From Bedellia somnulentella (taxonomy: Eukaryota > Arthropoda > Insecta > Lepidoptera > Bedelliidae): a stretch of 64,000 nucleotides of DNA. The stretch covers positions 6,200,001-6,264,000 of the forward strand of contig OY755171.1 of assembly GCA_963576735.1 (NCBI GenBank), in the 5' to 3' direction. The translations under genes and the position numbers were made by a program. The notes beneath the pieces were generated by a model. That model was not told the DNA's origin. It made no database searches and saw nothing but the letters and a program-made list of their open reading frames with translations. Position 1 is the stretch's first letter. The number at the start of each line of letters is the position of its first letter. This document shows, one piece after another, positions 10,431 through 25,200 of this stretch.

Positions 10431-10795
10431 GTTGTTTTAGTTCAAAATAATCGAAAGAGGTGGCAGAACCTTCCGAATTTCCCAAGTCTTAAGAATTATT
10501 TTTGAGAAGTTGAAGAGAACTAAGATTTTAGAATTTTTACAAACCTAGTCGGTTTATTTTCTCATAGATTTATACTGCTCAGGCCGTTTTTCAAAATATT
10601 TGGTTTGCATCATGTTAATGAAAAATAAGTTATTTTTGATTTCTATAGATTGCTTAAATAAAACAATGTTTATAGGAATAACAGATTATAAGGAATCACT
10701 AATAAATAAAAAGAATTTAAAATTTGGAATGAGTTTAATAAAATACCTAAATAGAAGTCAGAAGAATATAAGGATATGTAAGAATATATTGCTGA

Positions 10796-10893
10796 ATGTA
10801 AAAGATGCTCAAGAAGTTTTCTAGGTTCGCACAAAGTGACGATCTATAGTTTCTGCCTTCTCCAATGGAAACTAATGGCGTGAGTATATGTAT
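10796..10893 (+). mobile_element. LINE-R 3'-end fragment
   Basis: Decayed match to the last 100 bases of LINE-R (TCTGCCTTCTCCAATGGAAA, then GGCGTGAGTATATG). Confidence 0.65.
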
Positions 10894-10954
10894 TAATGTA
10901 ACAAACAAGTTTATTTTTGAATAATTATTTTTTATATTTTAAATGTTATTTTCC

Positions 10955-11135
10955 GAATAGTGCCGGCTTAAAACTTCACTACCCCTTTTTACCCACGGTC
11001 ACTTTTAAGTGGTTTTGGGGAAAGCGGTTGGAGATTCATCTACTATCACGGTGGCGTCCATCTACCAGCGTGGATTGATGCCTCTTGGTAGGAACATATA
11101 TGGGCTGTGAGAATGAGGATCACATAAACTACAAA
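10955..11135 (+). repeat. S2 fragment joined to S3 fragment
   Basis: 10955-11045 matches the diverged 5' part of S2 (AGTGCCGGCTTAAAAC... GGTTGGAGA). 11060-11135 matches the 3' part of S3 (CCAGCGTGG, GGAACATATATGGGCTGTGAG). Confidence 0.6.
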
Positions 11136-11239
11136 CTGGTCAAGTTTGTCAATCATATGTGGCTGCCATAATCCTAGGTTACTGTTATATGTGTATAAGT
11201 TTTATGATGATCGGGTAAGTAGTTGACATAGTTGAATAT

Positions 11240-11633
11240 AGAACACACTTCTTTTATTTATTTTTTATTTGAATAAGCATAATTTTTCCGAGAATCTGGC
11301 GGGAATTCACTTCCAACAATGGAGCTCAGTCGACGTGATTTTTGCTTTAAAAAAGGTTTAAAGCCTCAAGAATGTTTTGAACTTTTGGCTTCTACTTTTC
11401 GTGAGTCTGCTTGTTCCCAATCAGAACAGTATTCAATTGGTTTGCTGAGTTTAAAAGAGGACGGAGATATCTCGAAGATGAAGCGAAGACAGGACGGGCG
11501 CCAACCGCGGTCACGCCAGAAAACGTTCGTGCAGTCGAAAAACTTATTCGCGAAAACCGACGAATTACATATGTAGAGCTAGAGCGAGAACTAGAAATTG
11601 GATCAGCAGCAATGTAAACCATAATTCACGACC
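11240..11633 (+). pseudogene. Mariner fragment (copy 3)
   Basis: Plus-strand N-terminal transposase piece: MELSRRDF at about 11319, then AEFKRGRRYLEDEAKTGRAP and ELERELEIGSAAM with a stop. It has no terminal inverted repeat on either side, and the match ends abruptly near 11633. Same family as 6949-8370. Confidence 0.85.
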
Positions 11634-12670
11634 ACGATTCGCCGTAGGTATTTCGCAACATTTTTAGTGATTCACCACATGAAATATCATTTGAAACACA
11701 AAATTTAAGGCACACTCTTTGTTCAACAATATTTTCCATTGTAAAAATCGCCGAGGAGGTCTCAAAACTATGACCAAAAAAATGTAGTTTAAAACAAATT
11801 AAATGACGGATCCCGCTCAAATTTTGCGCGCTAAATCAGTACCGACAGTGCTACCAACATGAGGTAAAAAAATTTGAACGACCTCTTTTACGCGGGTCTT
11901 TTTATTGACATATTCCCGATACTTTTTACACAGAGTAGTAAATCGTGATACTCTGATTCTGCAAACTTTAAATAAATTATAAAATATCTATTTGTAATAA
12001 ACTGTAAAGAAGGCAACTTTAACAATCCACTTTTGCAGTATAAACCAATTAGAACACAAGTTAACAAAATTTACTTTCTACAGGCATAGCCACTTATGTG
12101 CAACACTCTTCTCAGTTCAACTATAGTTTCACCTACTTGGCATCATAATAGAGTTATTTTAATTGAATTTTCCTACTAATTAATATATTTAACTCAAATA
12201 AAAAAGCAAACATAACACGCATAATCACTTAGGCTATTGAGTTAGCGACAAAGAAACCTTTAACTTAAGTTTTCTCAAAACAACAAATCATGCAGATAGT
12301 TGGTTTTTGCAGTAAGGCGTCGATATATTAATTACAAAATCTGTGGGATAAACATCGCTTCTAATGCAGGAGATGAGAGTTTCAATTTTGATTTAGGCCT
12401 ATTCAATTGTGTCTTTTCCTTGGTCGTATGTGTGATTAATTTTTCACAGTAACTAGTTCACTAGGAGTCCTTATTATTATTATTTATTAATAAAATTAAA
12501 ATAGCCAATATTTGGCATTTGGCCTGTAACTTTGCTTTTACGGGTAAATAAAATAATCAAAACTTTATCACAAATCGTTTATATTTAATGGCAACAACAA
12601 CTCATGTATAATAAAATTTAATACTAAAATAGGGGTAAAAAATCTCTCTATCTTAAATTATTGTATTTGC
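11634..12670. other. Gene A 3' flank, no gene seen
   Basis: AT-rich DNA without a recognised repeat. The part nearest 12670 is expected to hold the gene A 3'UTR. Confidence 0.4.
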
Positions 12671-12906
12671 TTAGCTGTTAGTTATTTCTCGTATACTCTG
12701 AGTAACACCTGTGATCAGCACGAATGATCCAAAGACAATGAGGCAAAAGTCTTTTATTAGAATAAATTTGAACTTATCATGGCCTCGTTCCCAATGGAAT
12801 AGGAGATCCATGAAGGCTGGTGCTATGAGGCCTAAGAATGAGTAGAAGAATGCGCCTTCTAATCCAATCACTTGTTCTAGGTTCGGTAAAGTTGCAGCTG
12901 CAATTA
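12671..12906 (-). CDS. Gene A exon 9: C-terminal helices and stop
   Basis: 236 bases, residues 383-460. It encodes VIAAATLPNLEQVIGLEGAF, a second helix, and the last helix ending ITGVTQSIREITNS, with TAA at 12671-12673. Possible ATTAAA/AATAAA polyadenylation hexamers lie within about 200 bases downstream on the minus strand (for example near 12583 and 12482). Confidence 0.92.
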
Positions 12907-15321
12907 CTGAAACAATAAATATTAATTTAATAAAGTCACGACTTAGAAACAACGGATAGAAATCTTTTTTTTTATTTGCTTATACCTTTAGTCTGACAAG
13001 GGGCTCAGGTAAATAAACACGGGAGAGACATATAAAATAATTGAAAAGGAGATATAAATTCCAAAGAATCTTATATACATACAATTTTATTTAACTCCTT
13101 TTAAAGTTAAACGTTCGAGGATATACAGCGGAAAAGTTTAAGTGTCGAGTTCACGAAGTATATCCCTGAAGGGATGGCAGAGATCCTACCTAACATTTCT
13201 GAATATCACGTGACATTGGTTTCACGGCGTGTTCAGAGTACCTACGTTTTGCTTTCACAGTCTACTCACGTGATGTCAAAACATATGGTCAAATATAAAA
13301 AAACATATGGTCAAATCACAAGATGTTTTTTTTTATTTCAGCTGAGGCTAAGAACCTTACTATACTTAATTTAAATCTTTTTGTTCATGAAAACCTCATG
13401 TGGGGATTATTACTAATAAATAAAGAATAAATAAAGGAAAGAAAAATTTCGACACAGGCGGGGATCGAACCCGCGACCTCGCGCTTACTATACTTTTCAG
13501 TTTGATCTAAATGCGACATTTTTTATGTATTAATTATTTTGAAAATTACAATATTTTATATAAGCATTCCATAGGTAAAGTTGCTTAGTTTAATGTCTTT
13601 AATCAATTTAAAACATAAAAAAGGTATGTTTTAAAAACGAGGTTGAGGCCAAATTGTCGCCGTCAGTTTGCGATGCTGGGCAGGTAAAAATAAACCATAA
13701 TATTTTACATAACTCCATTCCAACGAATTAACAAGTGTAAAGTGTAACTGACAATAAAAGCAATTAAATATTTAGAATCTAAAACGTGCCAGCAATAAAT
13801 TAATATTTATTTAGGTGATTGAACTTCAATTGGCTACATTAAAAATGGTTAAGTTTAAAAGCATCAATTTGTATTTCCGCTAATACAAGTACATCGAACT
13901 AAGAATTATTCTTTCATTAGGTAAATATCAACGTATGAACGAATATAGATTTTTACGGGTATTTATTTAAGATTTTTTTTACCTAATTTTGTGAACAGTT
14001 ATTTAAGATTTTAGGGTCACACTTGTTAGCAGTTAACCCTTTTAGGTTTTTTTATCTGTTGTAAGCCTTAATTGTGTGAATTAAATAAAACATGGTATAA
14101 AATATTACCAGTTAAAATCGCAAAAAAGGCGCGAATTCCAGCCTGGGCCATATTGTGGTATTGTTGAGTGACATATCCTTTGGTGTTTCGCCACACTATC
14201 TCCATTGGCACGTAGAACTGAAGCGTGTATGTGAAGAATATTGCCAGTACTATAAAGCTTTTTGCCATTAAAGCAGGTCTGGAAAAAAACACATCATGCT
14301 ATAGAAAAATCCTCTTTTAATTGGCTCTATTTATGACTTACATGCATATGCGTCATTCAAAAATTCCCTAAAAGAAATTCTCTTTCTCTTTTTTCGGCTT
14401 CATTCATTCTTTCAGCAACGTAAAAGGGAATAACAATGATTGGCCCTTTAATGTCGGGTCGTAATTCTACTATCCCATGTCCATCCATGGATGTCGTTCT
14501 ATATGAGGCGACTAAGACAAAGAAGCTTTAATTGCTGGTCAATGCAGATGGATGTTGACTGGTGACCATATTTTTATTTATTTATTTGTAGGAGATCTTA
14601 CAGCCGGAATCTGGGAGGTAATATAAATACCAAGCAGAGAATGTTCTTAAAAAGGCAGGCTTCCGAAGTGGGGAGAATAAAAGAGCATGTATGAAAATAT
14701 TGATGCATGTAGATGAAGCTCGAAAGGTTTGCCAGGATCGTGTAAAGTGGCGATCGATAGTCTCTGCCTACCCCAATGGGAACTAACAGCGAGAGTATAT
14801 GAATGTATGTAACTTACAGCAGTAAAATAATATTATAACTTCGATAGCTAATTACGAGACCCTACATGTAGAGAAGATATAGCTAATCTAAAGTTGAAAA
14901 CATATTCCAATATAAAAAAATGTGAAGACTGATGTTGTAAGCTCGGAAGAGCAAAATGTGTACGGAACCATTAATAATACGATGTAACAACCTTGTAACC
15001 CGCATTTACAACGAATGAATGATTATGATTATTATGATTATGAATTGTAGTTGAAGATGACATAATAAGACGAACTTTCTCCCCCTCTTCTTTTACAATA
15101 TGGCTGAACTTAGACTCCTTTTTGAATCTTTACTAATGGCGTTTCACTGTATATAATGTGTACTGTGTTTTCAATTTAACAAGGTTTCAGCTCAGTTATT
15201 GCATAAATATACATGAGCAATCGTGATAGCTCAGTGGGTAGAGCAACGCTTATCGTGCAGACGATGAGGGTTCAGATCCCGGGTCGGGCCTACACCAATT
15301 TGTCTTTTCTAAAGACATAGG

Positions 15322-15353
<32 letters not shown>

Positions 15354-16234
15354 CTCACGGCTATAAATCCCTAGATGGGGTAGCCAGAGCTAAGGAATGA
15401 GAAATTCCTCAGCCACCTTTGGAAAGTTGAGTGGGGAAAAAATGGTAAAATAAAGGTTGTTGGTGATGGGTCTCCAACCGCATCGCCCAATAATCCCTTT
15501 AAAGCCCCAATACCGTCAGTCGCCTCTTACGTACACCCACCGGGAGAAATGGGGTAGTGCTATTCTAAGCCTACACTACACAGCTAAAGACATAGGTGTG
15601 GTATATTTATCATGGTTGTTAACGGTGAGGGATAATATCTCGAGGAAACCCACGTGTTTGAGTTGTACTTAGTCATGTGACAGTGTATTCGTACCAAACG
15701 GCGATGGACCTGCCAATAACACGTGAGTAAACTGTCCAAGCAAAGCGTGGGTACTCTGAACGCCAGGTGACAATGTCACTTGATGTTCAGAAGTGATAGT
15801 ACCTCTATTAACCCAAATTAATCCAATATAATATATATTCAATAAAAAAAAAACAACTAGCTTTCTGCTTCTCTATGGGTGAAGTGATGGAAAAATATCC
15901 AGATACCATTCTAATATTCCGGTACTAGATAAATTTGTCAATATTGCATGTTTTTTTAGTTTTCAATATAGTCTTTGACAGATATTTCCAAAAGTTGTAA
16001 AGTAATTTGTTTATGATACTGATACATTTAATTTGTTGCTGTAATAATATTTGGGCAGTTATTTATTTTATTTTCCCTTTTTAATGGTAAATCTATACTT
16101 ATAATAAATCTGTAGAGAGGTCAATTCTGTACATGTAATATATTTTCAAAATAACGATCAGGTGGTGATTAGGGATTGATACTGATGCCAAAAATGCAAT
16201 CAGTAAAATTTTTGTCTGTCTGTCTGTCTGTCTA

Positions 16235-16272
<38 letters not shown>

Positions 16273-19200
16273 GGTTTGTATGTTCCTTATGGAAACAAAA
16301 ACTACTCGACGGATTTTAACGAAACTTGGTACAATTATTCTTCATACACCTGCGCAGGTTTTTGTATACTTTCCAGCTGAGTAGTAAAGGGGAATTTTGG
16401 GAAATTTTCGGAAAACGGGAGAAGTTACTCCATTTTTTAAGCTTCCGTCGCGTGTGCAGCCTCAATGGTTAAACTTACATAGAAATCATGTATGACGGAA
16501 ATATTCTTCATAAAATTATCTAAAAAAAAACTTCAGCAGTTTATGTCTATCTTTTATGGTTGACTCACAATAACACGTGTAATTCCTGATAGCTTAGCAG
16601 TTCGGAACATCCTGATTATATTTGTTTACTCTTACGTTTGTAAACGTCTCACTCATCCCAAATTTAAAAAAGGTAACATTATTACCTATTCAATAAAAAA
16701 AATATCATAGAAATCGGTAGACAAACACCGAAATTATACATAAAATAAGCCATCGCGCCCGTGATCAAAACCAAATCTTTACTAATTTACATATAACATA
16801 CTAGATGGCGCCAGTAGTTGCATCCTACATCACGTAATGATTTATTTTTTAGACTGTTATAAATACTTCATAGCGTTTTATTTAAAAATTTGCTATTAAA
16901 CGGAAATACTGAACCGTTCATTAAAGCGCATTTAAAATCACCAAACTACACTGTTTAGGGAGTGCTATAAATTTAATAAATTGAAAACATTGCGCTGAAT
17001 TTCACAATGCTTGAGCAGTGACTGAAGAAAGAAACCTCAGATATTTAAAAAAACAACGCTACCCGTGCGAAACTGGGACGATCCACTAGTAGGAAAATAA
17101 AATGTGTTTAAAATGTCACTGACAAATTGTTTCTGATTGTTTTTAGTATATATCTTGCCAAATTTATATTATTTTAGATTGGATGGAAATGATATTGTGG
17201 CAGTGACCATATCTTTGTATTGGGTTGAACAATGCATTTGCACTTTCCTGTTTTGACTTATAGCATACGCATAATAGTACATTCATGTTAAGATTTCTAA
17301 AAGAATTGTATTTATCTTTATAATTAAAACAACTATTAATTAATAAACTATTGATTTTCGGATATTTTAATCGCGTGTTATTACATTGTTTTTAATGCCC
17401 GACGTATCGAAAACTTTTCAGTTATCATGGTCACGGGAAGAAAAAATGAAAAAATGTGAATGTAAAGAGTTTCTTTGTTGCTTCTTCTCTTTACGAACAC
17501 CTTCCGAAGCAACGGACTAATGATAAATTTAAAAAAATTGACGTTCAAAAAATGTAAATTTTTAACTTAATTTTGAAAAATAAATTTTTTGACTTTTGAC
17601 TTTTTGACTTTGACTGAGGTGTTATTTGTCATTATACAGTACTATAAAATTATTAATACTAACAACCGTCACAAAATTTAAGAAAATCAAAAGTTGTTTT
17701 TATTATAATGTGCAATCGTGAAAATCTTAGAAAATACTATGTATTTATCTTTGTCGTTAGAAGCAGAAATCTATAACATATTAAGAATGGGTATTACGAC
17801 ACAAGATATAAAAAAATCTAACCTTATCTAACCACAACTGATTGTCATGATAATTACTAATTTGGGCAACTAATCTAAGAATTGATGCTCATTTAGTAAT
17901 TTGGGTGTAAACTGAAGGTAAAATTCCATGTGACCTATGCGCCACCGGTTTCGTTTTTGTTAATAATTAACCATCAAATAAGTTAATATATTGCTGTTCC
18001 TTCTAATCTCAAAAAGGAGTAATCACAGTACCTTGAAACTCACTGATTCATTAATAATTAAGTTATTATCTCCTAAATATTATCTACAAGACAACGGTAA
18101 TAGTATGTGATGATTAAAAAAGATATAAGTAACAACTGAATAATCTTCAGTTTATAACGATGATATGGCATGACAGTTTGTTTTGCAAACAAGATGCAGA
18201 GTACTCTATACCTTTAGCATATTAATTAAAAGATTAAAATTTGCTTATCATTTACGGTTACTTGTTGTTTGCAATTACCAAGAATTATCAAATAACAAAC
18301 TTAGATAAAATTCATAGACGAGTAATTAAATAATGAAACAGTGTTTTCTTTACATTATTATATGCAATTATTAAAACTATAGTATTTTTACGTTACTTTG
18401 GCCAAGAATTTAAAAGACCTGGTAAAAAGTATGGTGTATGAGAATATGCTGCTAAAGGCAGCAGTTTAAATTAGGTTATGATAACTAAATATGTCATAAC
18501 TAAATAATCATGGTAATCGTCATTTGTCTACCAACCCTCTCTACGTCAGCGGGTCGGACTATGGCCAAATCACCCTATTCAAGGTATGCCCAAAACCCAC
18601 GTGAAGACTAAATGAGCTATGATCACTGATTCGTAAGATTAACATACATACATACACTCACGGCTATAAATCCTTAGAAGGGGTAGCCAGAGCTAAGGAA
18701 TCAGAAATTCCTCAGCCACTTTTGGAAGTTGTGTGGGGAAAAGATGGTGAAATAAAGGTTGTTGGTGATGGGTCTCCAAACGCATCGCCCAAAAATCCCT
18801 CAAAAGCCCCAAAACCGTTAGTCGCCTCTTACGTACACCCACCGGAAGAAATGGGGTAGTGCTATTCTAAGCCGACACTACACAGCAAATCCTAAGATTA
18901 AAAGACATTAAAAATTTGAGGATCTCTAAAACAAAATAAACTAACCATTACATAACTTACATTTCTTCAGTAGGTAAATTGAGCGTTATACTGCCCTTAG
19001 CTTCATCACCATATTTCACATATCCTAAAAATCCCATGATCATGTATAACATGACCACAACGGTCATAGTAATATTGAGTACTCCTGGGCACCCCAAAAA
19101 ATGCTGTGGTTTCGCCATTGTATTTTCAACTGGTAACACAACACCGATTCCTTCCATTGCAAAAATCACTGTACTGAAACAAATACAATACTGTATAAGT

Positions 19201-22200
19201 TCTACTTATATAGAAAATAACTGTTTATAATATAAATAAATAAATAAAATGATGTTTATTGGGTCGTTGCTAAGTTAAGTTAATTATTGACAGGCAGTTT
19301 TTACTTCACACTTTTCAAATGTTTTTTTCCGTTGCAAAGTTTTAACACGAGAAGTGTTTGCAAAAGGTATTTTAAGATAAATACAATTAGCTCAGCTGCA
19401 AAAAGTCGTACATACATACATAATTTCACGACCATAAAACCCAAAAAAGGGTAGCCAGAGCTTCAGAGTTAGAAGCCACTTTTGGAAGTTGGTACGGGAG
19501 AAATGGTAGAAATAAAGTATTGTTGGTGATGGGTCTCCTACCGCATCGCCCAAAAACTACTTTAATAGACCTATACCCTTAGTCGCCTCTTACGTCACCC
19601 GTGGTTAGAAAGGGGTAGTGACAATATTCGTGTAATAAATTATTATACTGAGGGCTACTAAACACCTCATAAAGATGAAGTGATCATGAAGGATACGTTT
19701 CACTTTGGAACAGATAATCGCATAGCAAGTTATTGGAATACCGTGTTAGCCAAAACATGCATTACATGTTCTGAACAATGAGCGATGATGGATAATAATC
19801 TTGTACAATTAGATAATAATTTAAGGAGACAATAGATAAATAACGCTTATTGAAAGTCTCAGTTAAAACATTAATCGTCGTAGAATGGTCAATTGATAGC
19901 TAATGTTTGTCATACATTGCTTTATAAAAACATCTTGGGTCTTTATCCCTTTACAAATGAGACTTTATGGCTCTACCACACATTTTTCGGTCAAGAAAAC
20001 CTGACAAAACAATGAGGTTTTCAAAGATATACATGTTATTATTTATTTTAATATTTGTGAAACAAAAGATCTAATTTATATGTACCAATTCTTGTTAAAA
20101 GCGCAACAAAGGTTTATGGATAACGTAAGCTAACTAAATAAAACTAAGCTACAAGAATTATCAAACCAAATCTTCTTGGATGCATGAATGGATGGAGTAA
20201 ACAATCAAGGCAAACTTTTACAGAAAGCATAGCATTTCTATTTAAAAAATCTTTGATTGGCTGTGGTATTTTAATTTGCTTACCCGACGAATAATGGTAG
20301 TTTCCCAATGTTAACTGATGTAGGTCTTGAATCGAGACTAGGAAAATCCTGGCAGGTGTAATAGAGGCATATCGCAAATGTAAGTACCAGTAATATGTTT
20401 GCAAATCCAGAAAATGGCGCTAAATACTTGAGGTTCTTTATCTGAGTAAATACTAATATTGGCACTAAGAATATCACGCAGTATATTTCGTGACTCATGT
20501 TATTGTATTCTGTATAGAAGTCTACAATCTGAAACAAATAATACATAATAAACAACGCATTTAGCTTACTTTATATTGCTGTTTACAATATATAATATTT
20601 TCATTAGGTTAATGTCCAGTATTAACGAAGATATGGGAATCTAAGGAGACGGGTTTGGGACCTGACTCGGGCTTTTACTTTTTGCCATTTATGAAGTGTA
20701 TATATTGGTAGTTTATTTCAACCAAATAAACCCGTGTCACTTACTATTTAGGAGAATTATTAGTTTTTCCATTCCTTGGTTGGTGTATGCGAAACGTGAA
20801 CAATGAGTCTTATGTATTATACATTTCTTTCAAACCATGGCCGTGTAGTGTCGGCTTAGAATAACACTACCCCATTTCTACCCGTGGGTGATCGTAAGAG
20901 GCGACTAAGGGTATAGGGGCTTTTTAAGTGATTTTTGGGCGATGTGGTTGGAGACCCGTTACCGAAAACATTTATTATTACCATCTTTTCCCAAATCAAC
21001 TTCCAAAAGTGGCTGAGGAATTTCTCATTCCAAAGCTATGGCTACCCCGTTAAGGGATTTATAGCCGTGAGTATATGTATGTATGTATGTATGTTTCAAA
21101 CCTTAAATATTGATCACCATGAGTGATTATTATGACTGATGAGTTAGTTTGAGTATTTATTGATTGTATTACAACGTAGTATGTCAGCTAATTATACACG
21201 AGCAGTAGCTATTGATATTGCTCGCGTTTTATAAGTGCTTATGATTTGTATGGCAAATATATTATTGCGTTTATTAAAATGTGTCACATTATAGAACAGC
21301 AACGGAGAGATTTCATACTTTCATGAAAAAAAAGTGGTATCTAGCGTATTCGACAATCGTTTAGAGAACTAGACACTTCAGCACTGCCAATGTTTTCTCC
21401 AATAAAAGCCTATTAAGTGTAACCCAGCCGATTGGATTAGGTGATAAGTTCAGCAAATTATCACCAGCCTACCTCTATTAAATGAAATTGGTCTGTAGAG
21501 ACGATATACACGTGGCTTGTCACTGCTCCCGTCAAGTTAAGTACGAAAGGGGCACAATTTTCAGTAACATGTTTAGTTTTAGTTTTTGATGAAAGCTTAA
21601 ATTTTTGTCGTTCCCTGTAGGGATTGCTTAGAATAGACTAAAGACGGAGCAGTTAAAAAGTCATCAGCGGCCGATGATCTTTTATTTTACCCTGTTTTCT
21701 CCTCTTAACTTTTAAAAGTTGTTGCTCTCATTTATTTTAAGTAGTAAAAGTTTAGATTAGTTAAATATTCTTAATCACCTGTTTGACGGAATTTGATAGA
21801 AGTATGACGTACACAGCGCAGGCGCCAAGAATGGTTAAAGCCATTGCCCAGTCTATAAATATTCTGAAAATAATAAGATCGTAGTTCAATATCAATATTG
21901 CATAAATTTATTTGTAGCTAAGCTGGAGGCTCAAGCAAACACTACCGTACCATCCTTTGAAGTTTACTAGAACAACAAAAGGTATCGGAACTTATATGAC
22001 ATTAACAGCTACAATCTTACCACTTACAACACAATCAACGAATCGGTTATAGCTAAAATGCGTCATTAGGGAACGGTTCTATATAGGTTTCGCTTTTTAG
22101 TATGTATCTAACAATATACTCTTTACTAATATTATAAATCGGAAAGTGAGTTTGTTTGTTCTGCTTTCACGCCATAACAACTAAAACGATTGCTTTGAAA

Positions 22201-25200
22201 TTTTGCTGACGTATAGTTAGAAGATCAAATTAAATAGTAGGGTACTTTTTATCCCGGAAAAAATGATACTCCAGAGGGAAATGTTTATTGTGTATTATTG
22301 GTTATTGTATTGTATTGTGCTTTATACCACAATATAACCGAATTCTACGCGGGCGAAGCCGTGGGCGGAAAGCTAGTTACAATTACAAATATAATTATTT
22401 ATTACCGTCCCTAAATTTTATTAAACAAAAACTTGCGATTTCAGCGAAAACAAGTCATAATAAAATAATACATACCTAGCTGCTCTCGAAAACTTTCTGA
22501 GTGGTTTTGGTCCTGTTGCGAATATTGCTTCTAGAGTTTCAGCATATCCTAACGAAGGTACTTTTGTGACCTTAGACACTTCTTGTGACGCTCTTACCTA
22601 AAAGTTTAAAAATAATAGTACACAACAGCTTGTTAGTTAATATTATTTCTTATGCAAGTGTGAGTGTGTGTTTGTATGTTTGTGTGTCAATACAAGTATT
22701 CTGAGCCTACTCAAACTGTTTCCGTAGAATTTTTATGATTGCCTATTAAACAATTACTATACTTGATATTTCTAAGTAAAAATAACTGTGAATGTTCTAT
22801 TCTTTTTATGTTTACCAGTAAAAAGACGCAATGAGTACAGATGTAGCCAAGTATAATTGTGCCAAAGATTCCAACTATAGTACCGGCATTCTTGAAGGCC
22901 GCTGGCATTGCTAGTATCCCGGATCCCAGAGAAGATTTTAGGAGATTTGCAAATGACCGAACATCTCTGAAAACATATATTAACGTTTAAAATGTACTGA
23001 AATAAACATATATAAACAAATTATACTACAACATGCATGCTTTTATATAATTCCTAAAATGTATCGACTAAGAAAGACTTTGCAGGGTTAAATAATAGTA
23101 TTTTTATAAATCTACGTTATTTCACAAATGAAGAAAAAAGTTGATAATTTTATTATAATTAAATATATTATCATCAAAAGGGGAAGAGAGTACTTTGCAG
23201 CAGGATGAAATAGGCTAGAATTAATAATGCCCGGAGACATCTCTTTACAAACAAAACGCTGTATGCTTCAATTGAAACTTGAAAATCATTTAAAACGTCG
23301 ATTCAATTGAAACGACTACTCCCTATGCAGCAAAAAGTTAAAAAATACCAATCACTTAGATGGACGTATTGAGAATTTTGTTTGACTTACGAATTCGGAT
23401 ATTCAAGATTTCTGTGTTCAAATGGATCATATTCCGATTTTTCCGTATTGTCCTTAACTTTGTTGTTGATGGAATATGTAGAGGGATATATTCCATTTTC
23501 TGTGATCACCGCCCTGGAAATAAGGAAAAAATGTTAACGTATGTTGGTTTTATTTTTTTGCCGTCCTGTCACATTATAATTTAAGTTCCGATAAATTCGC
23601 CTAAAGTAGCAAATACAAAAAAACCTATCTAAAATATTTAGACACTATTCAAACGATCCACCTACCTAAAATACGATTATACTATTTAAAACTGTTGTTT
23701 GTTTTTTATATTTATTATATTTTTTTATAATCTTCTCGTTTATTTATAGGGGAAAAAAGGTATCAGAGTACAATTTTCACAATCTTTCTTGTAAAAATCA
23801 ATCGAAGGTAAAAATGGAATATATATATTTTTCTTATTTAGTCTTTACTAAGTACAAAACATTCAAACTAATCATTTTATAATATTTAACATTATATATA
23901 TAATATTAATATTTATATCTAGAGGTGCCATATCAAATTTAATAAATAAAATAACGTAAAACTTTGATAAAATTAAGTAAATTGAATAAAAAAGCGCCTA
24001 AGAGCGAGATGGACTCGCTAATGAAGGGTTCCGTAGCAGCACTAGCAGCAGGTAGGTAACATAGTAATATACAAGTTTTTGTAGTTCGTTGTAAGTTTGA
24101 TTGACGTTTTAAAAATAGAACTACTGGCTAGATCTCATTCAAACCAATTTTCGTTAGTAGTTTATTTATTTATTTATTTATTTATTAGTTCGGAATACTT
24201 ACAGCTAAATAATGCAACAAATGTTTACTATTCAGTAGTTTGTATAGTAATACACATCATATATTTTTTTCAGTTTTATCATGCCCATATTTTAGAAGTT
24301 ACGGGGGGGACACACATTTTACCACTTTGGAAAAGTCTCTCGCGCAAACTATTCAGTTTTGAAAAAAATGATATAAAAAACCTCAACATCATTTTCAAAT
24401 ACCTTTTGATAGATACCCCACACGTATAGGTTTGATAAAAAAAAAATTTTTGAGTTTCAGTTCTATGTATGGGGAACCCTAAAAAGTTTGGTTTTTTTTT
24501 CAGATTTTATTTTAAAATCTTAATGCGGTTTACAGAATACATCTATGCACCAATTTTCAATAATGTAGTTCTTATAGTTTCGGAATAAACTGGCTGTGAC
24601 ATACGGACGGACGGACGGACGGACAGACAGACAGACATGACGAATCTATAAGGGTCCCGTTTTTGCCATTTGGCTACGGAACCCTAAAAATGTATTCAGA
24701 CATAAACTAAATTAAAAATGATGACATTAAATGGCAACGAAGAAACAACCAAAAACTTTCAATCATGTTTCAACAAATGATGACTTATTGAAACCAATGA
24801 ATGCAAATAATTGTTTTGCGAAAACCAACCTCATTTAAAGAATACTATGCCATAGAAAAAAAAATCACAATTAAAAGCAAGTATCGCTGTAGGTTTTGGG
24901 CGTGCCAAGCAGATATTTTTTTAAGTTATGGATGCTTTGTTCCATTGATCCAAATAAAAAAAAAACATCTGTGACCTCTAAAACAGTATTTGTATATTCT
25001 CTTCAAACTGCTAACTTTTTTTTTGCACGTTCTCACCATTCACCAAACAATGTATTTCAATATTAACAACTAGCTGTGCCCGCGACTTCGTTCGCGTGAT
25101 TGTCGAGAACAAAAAAACGTCGTTTAGTTAAGAGTATATCACCTTTTTGAAATAAAATAAAGAACCAATGAAATCTAATGCGGACACTTATTGTGATGTA

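Noticed and set aside
16206..16275. TCTG repeats, and the TATG/CATA tails elsewhere, as a possible CRISPR or satellite array
   Set aside because: They are simple microsatellites inside Helitron or SINE/LINE tails, without spacers.
18979..19230. Plus-strand open frame over gene A exon 7
   Set aside because: Antisense shadow of the transporter exon, which has splice sites and conserved motifs on the minus strand.
24097..24429. 110-residue plus-strand open frame
   Set aside because: No domain, low-complexity AT-derived residues, and it lies inside the inverted-end repeat element 24025-24685.
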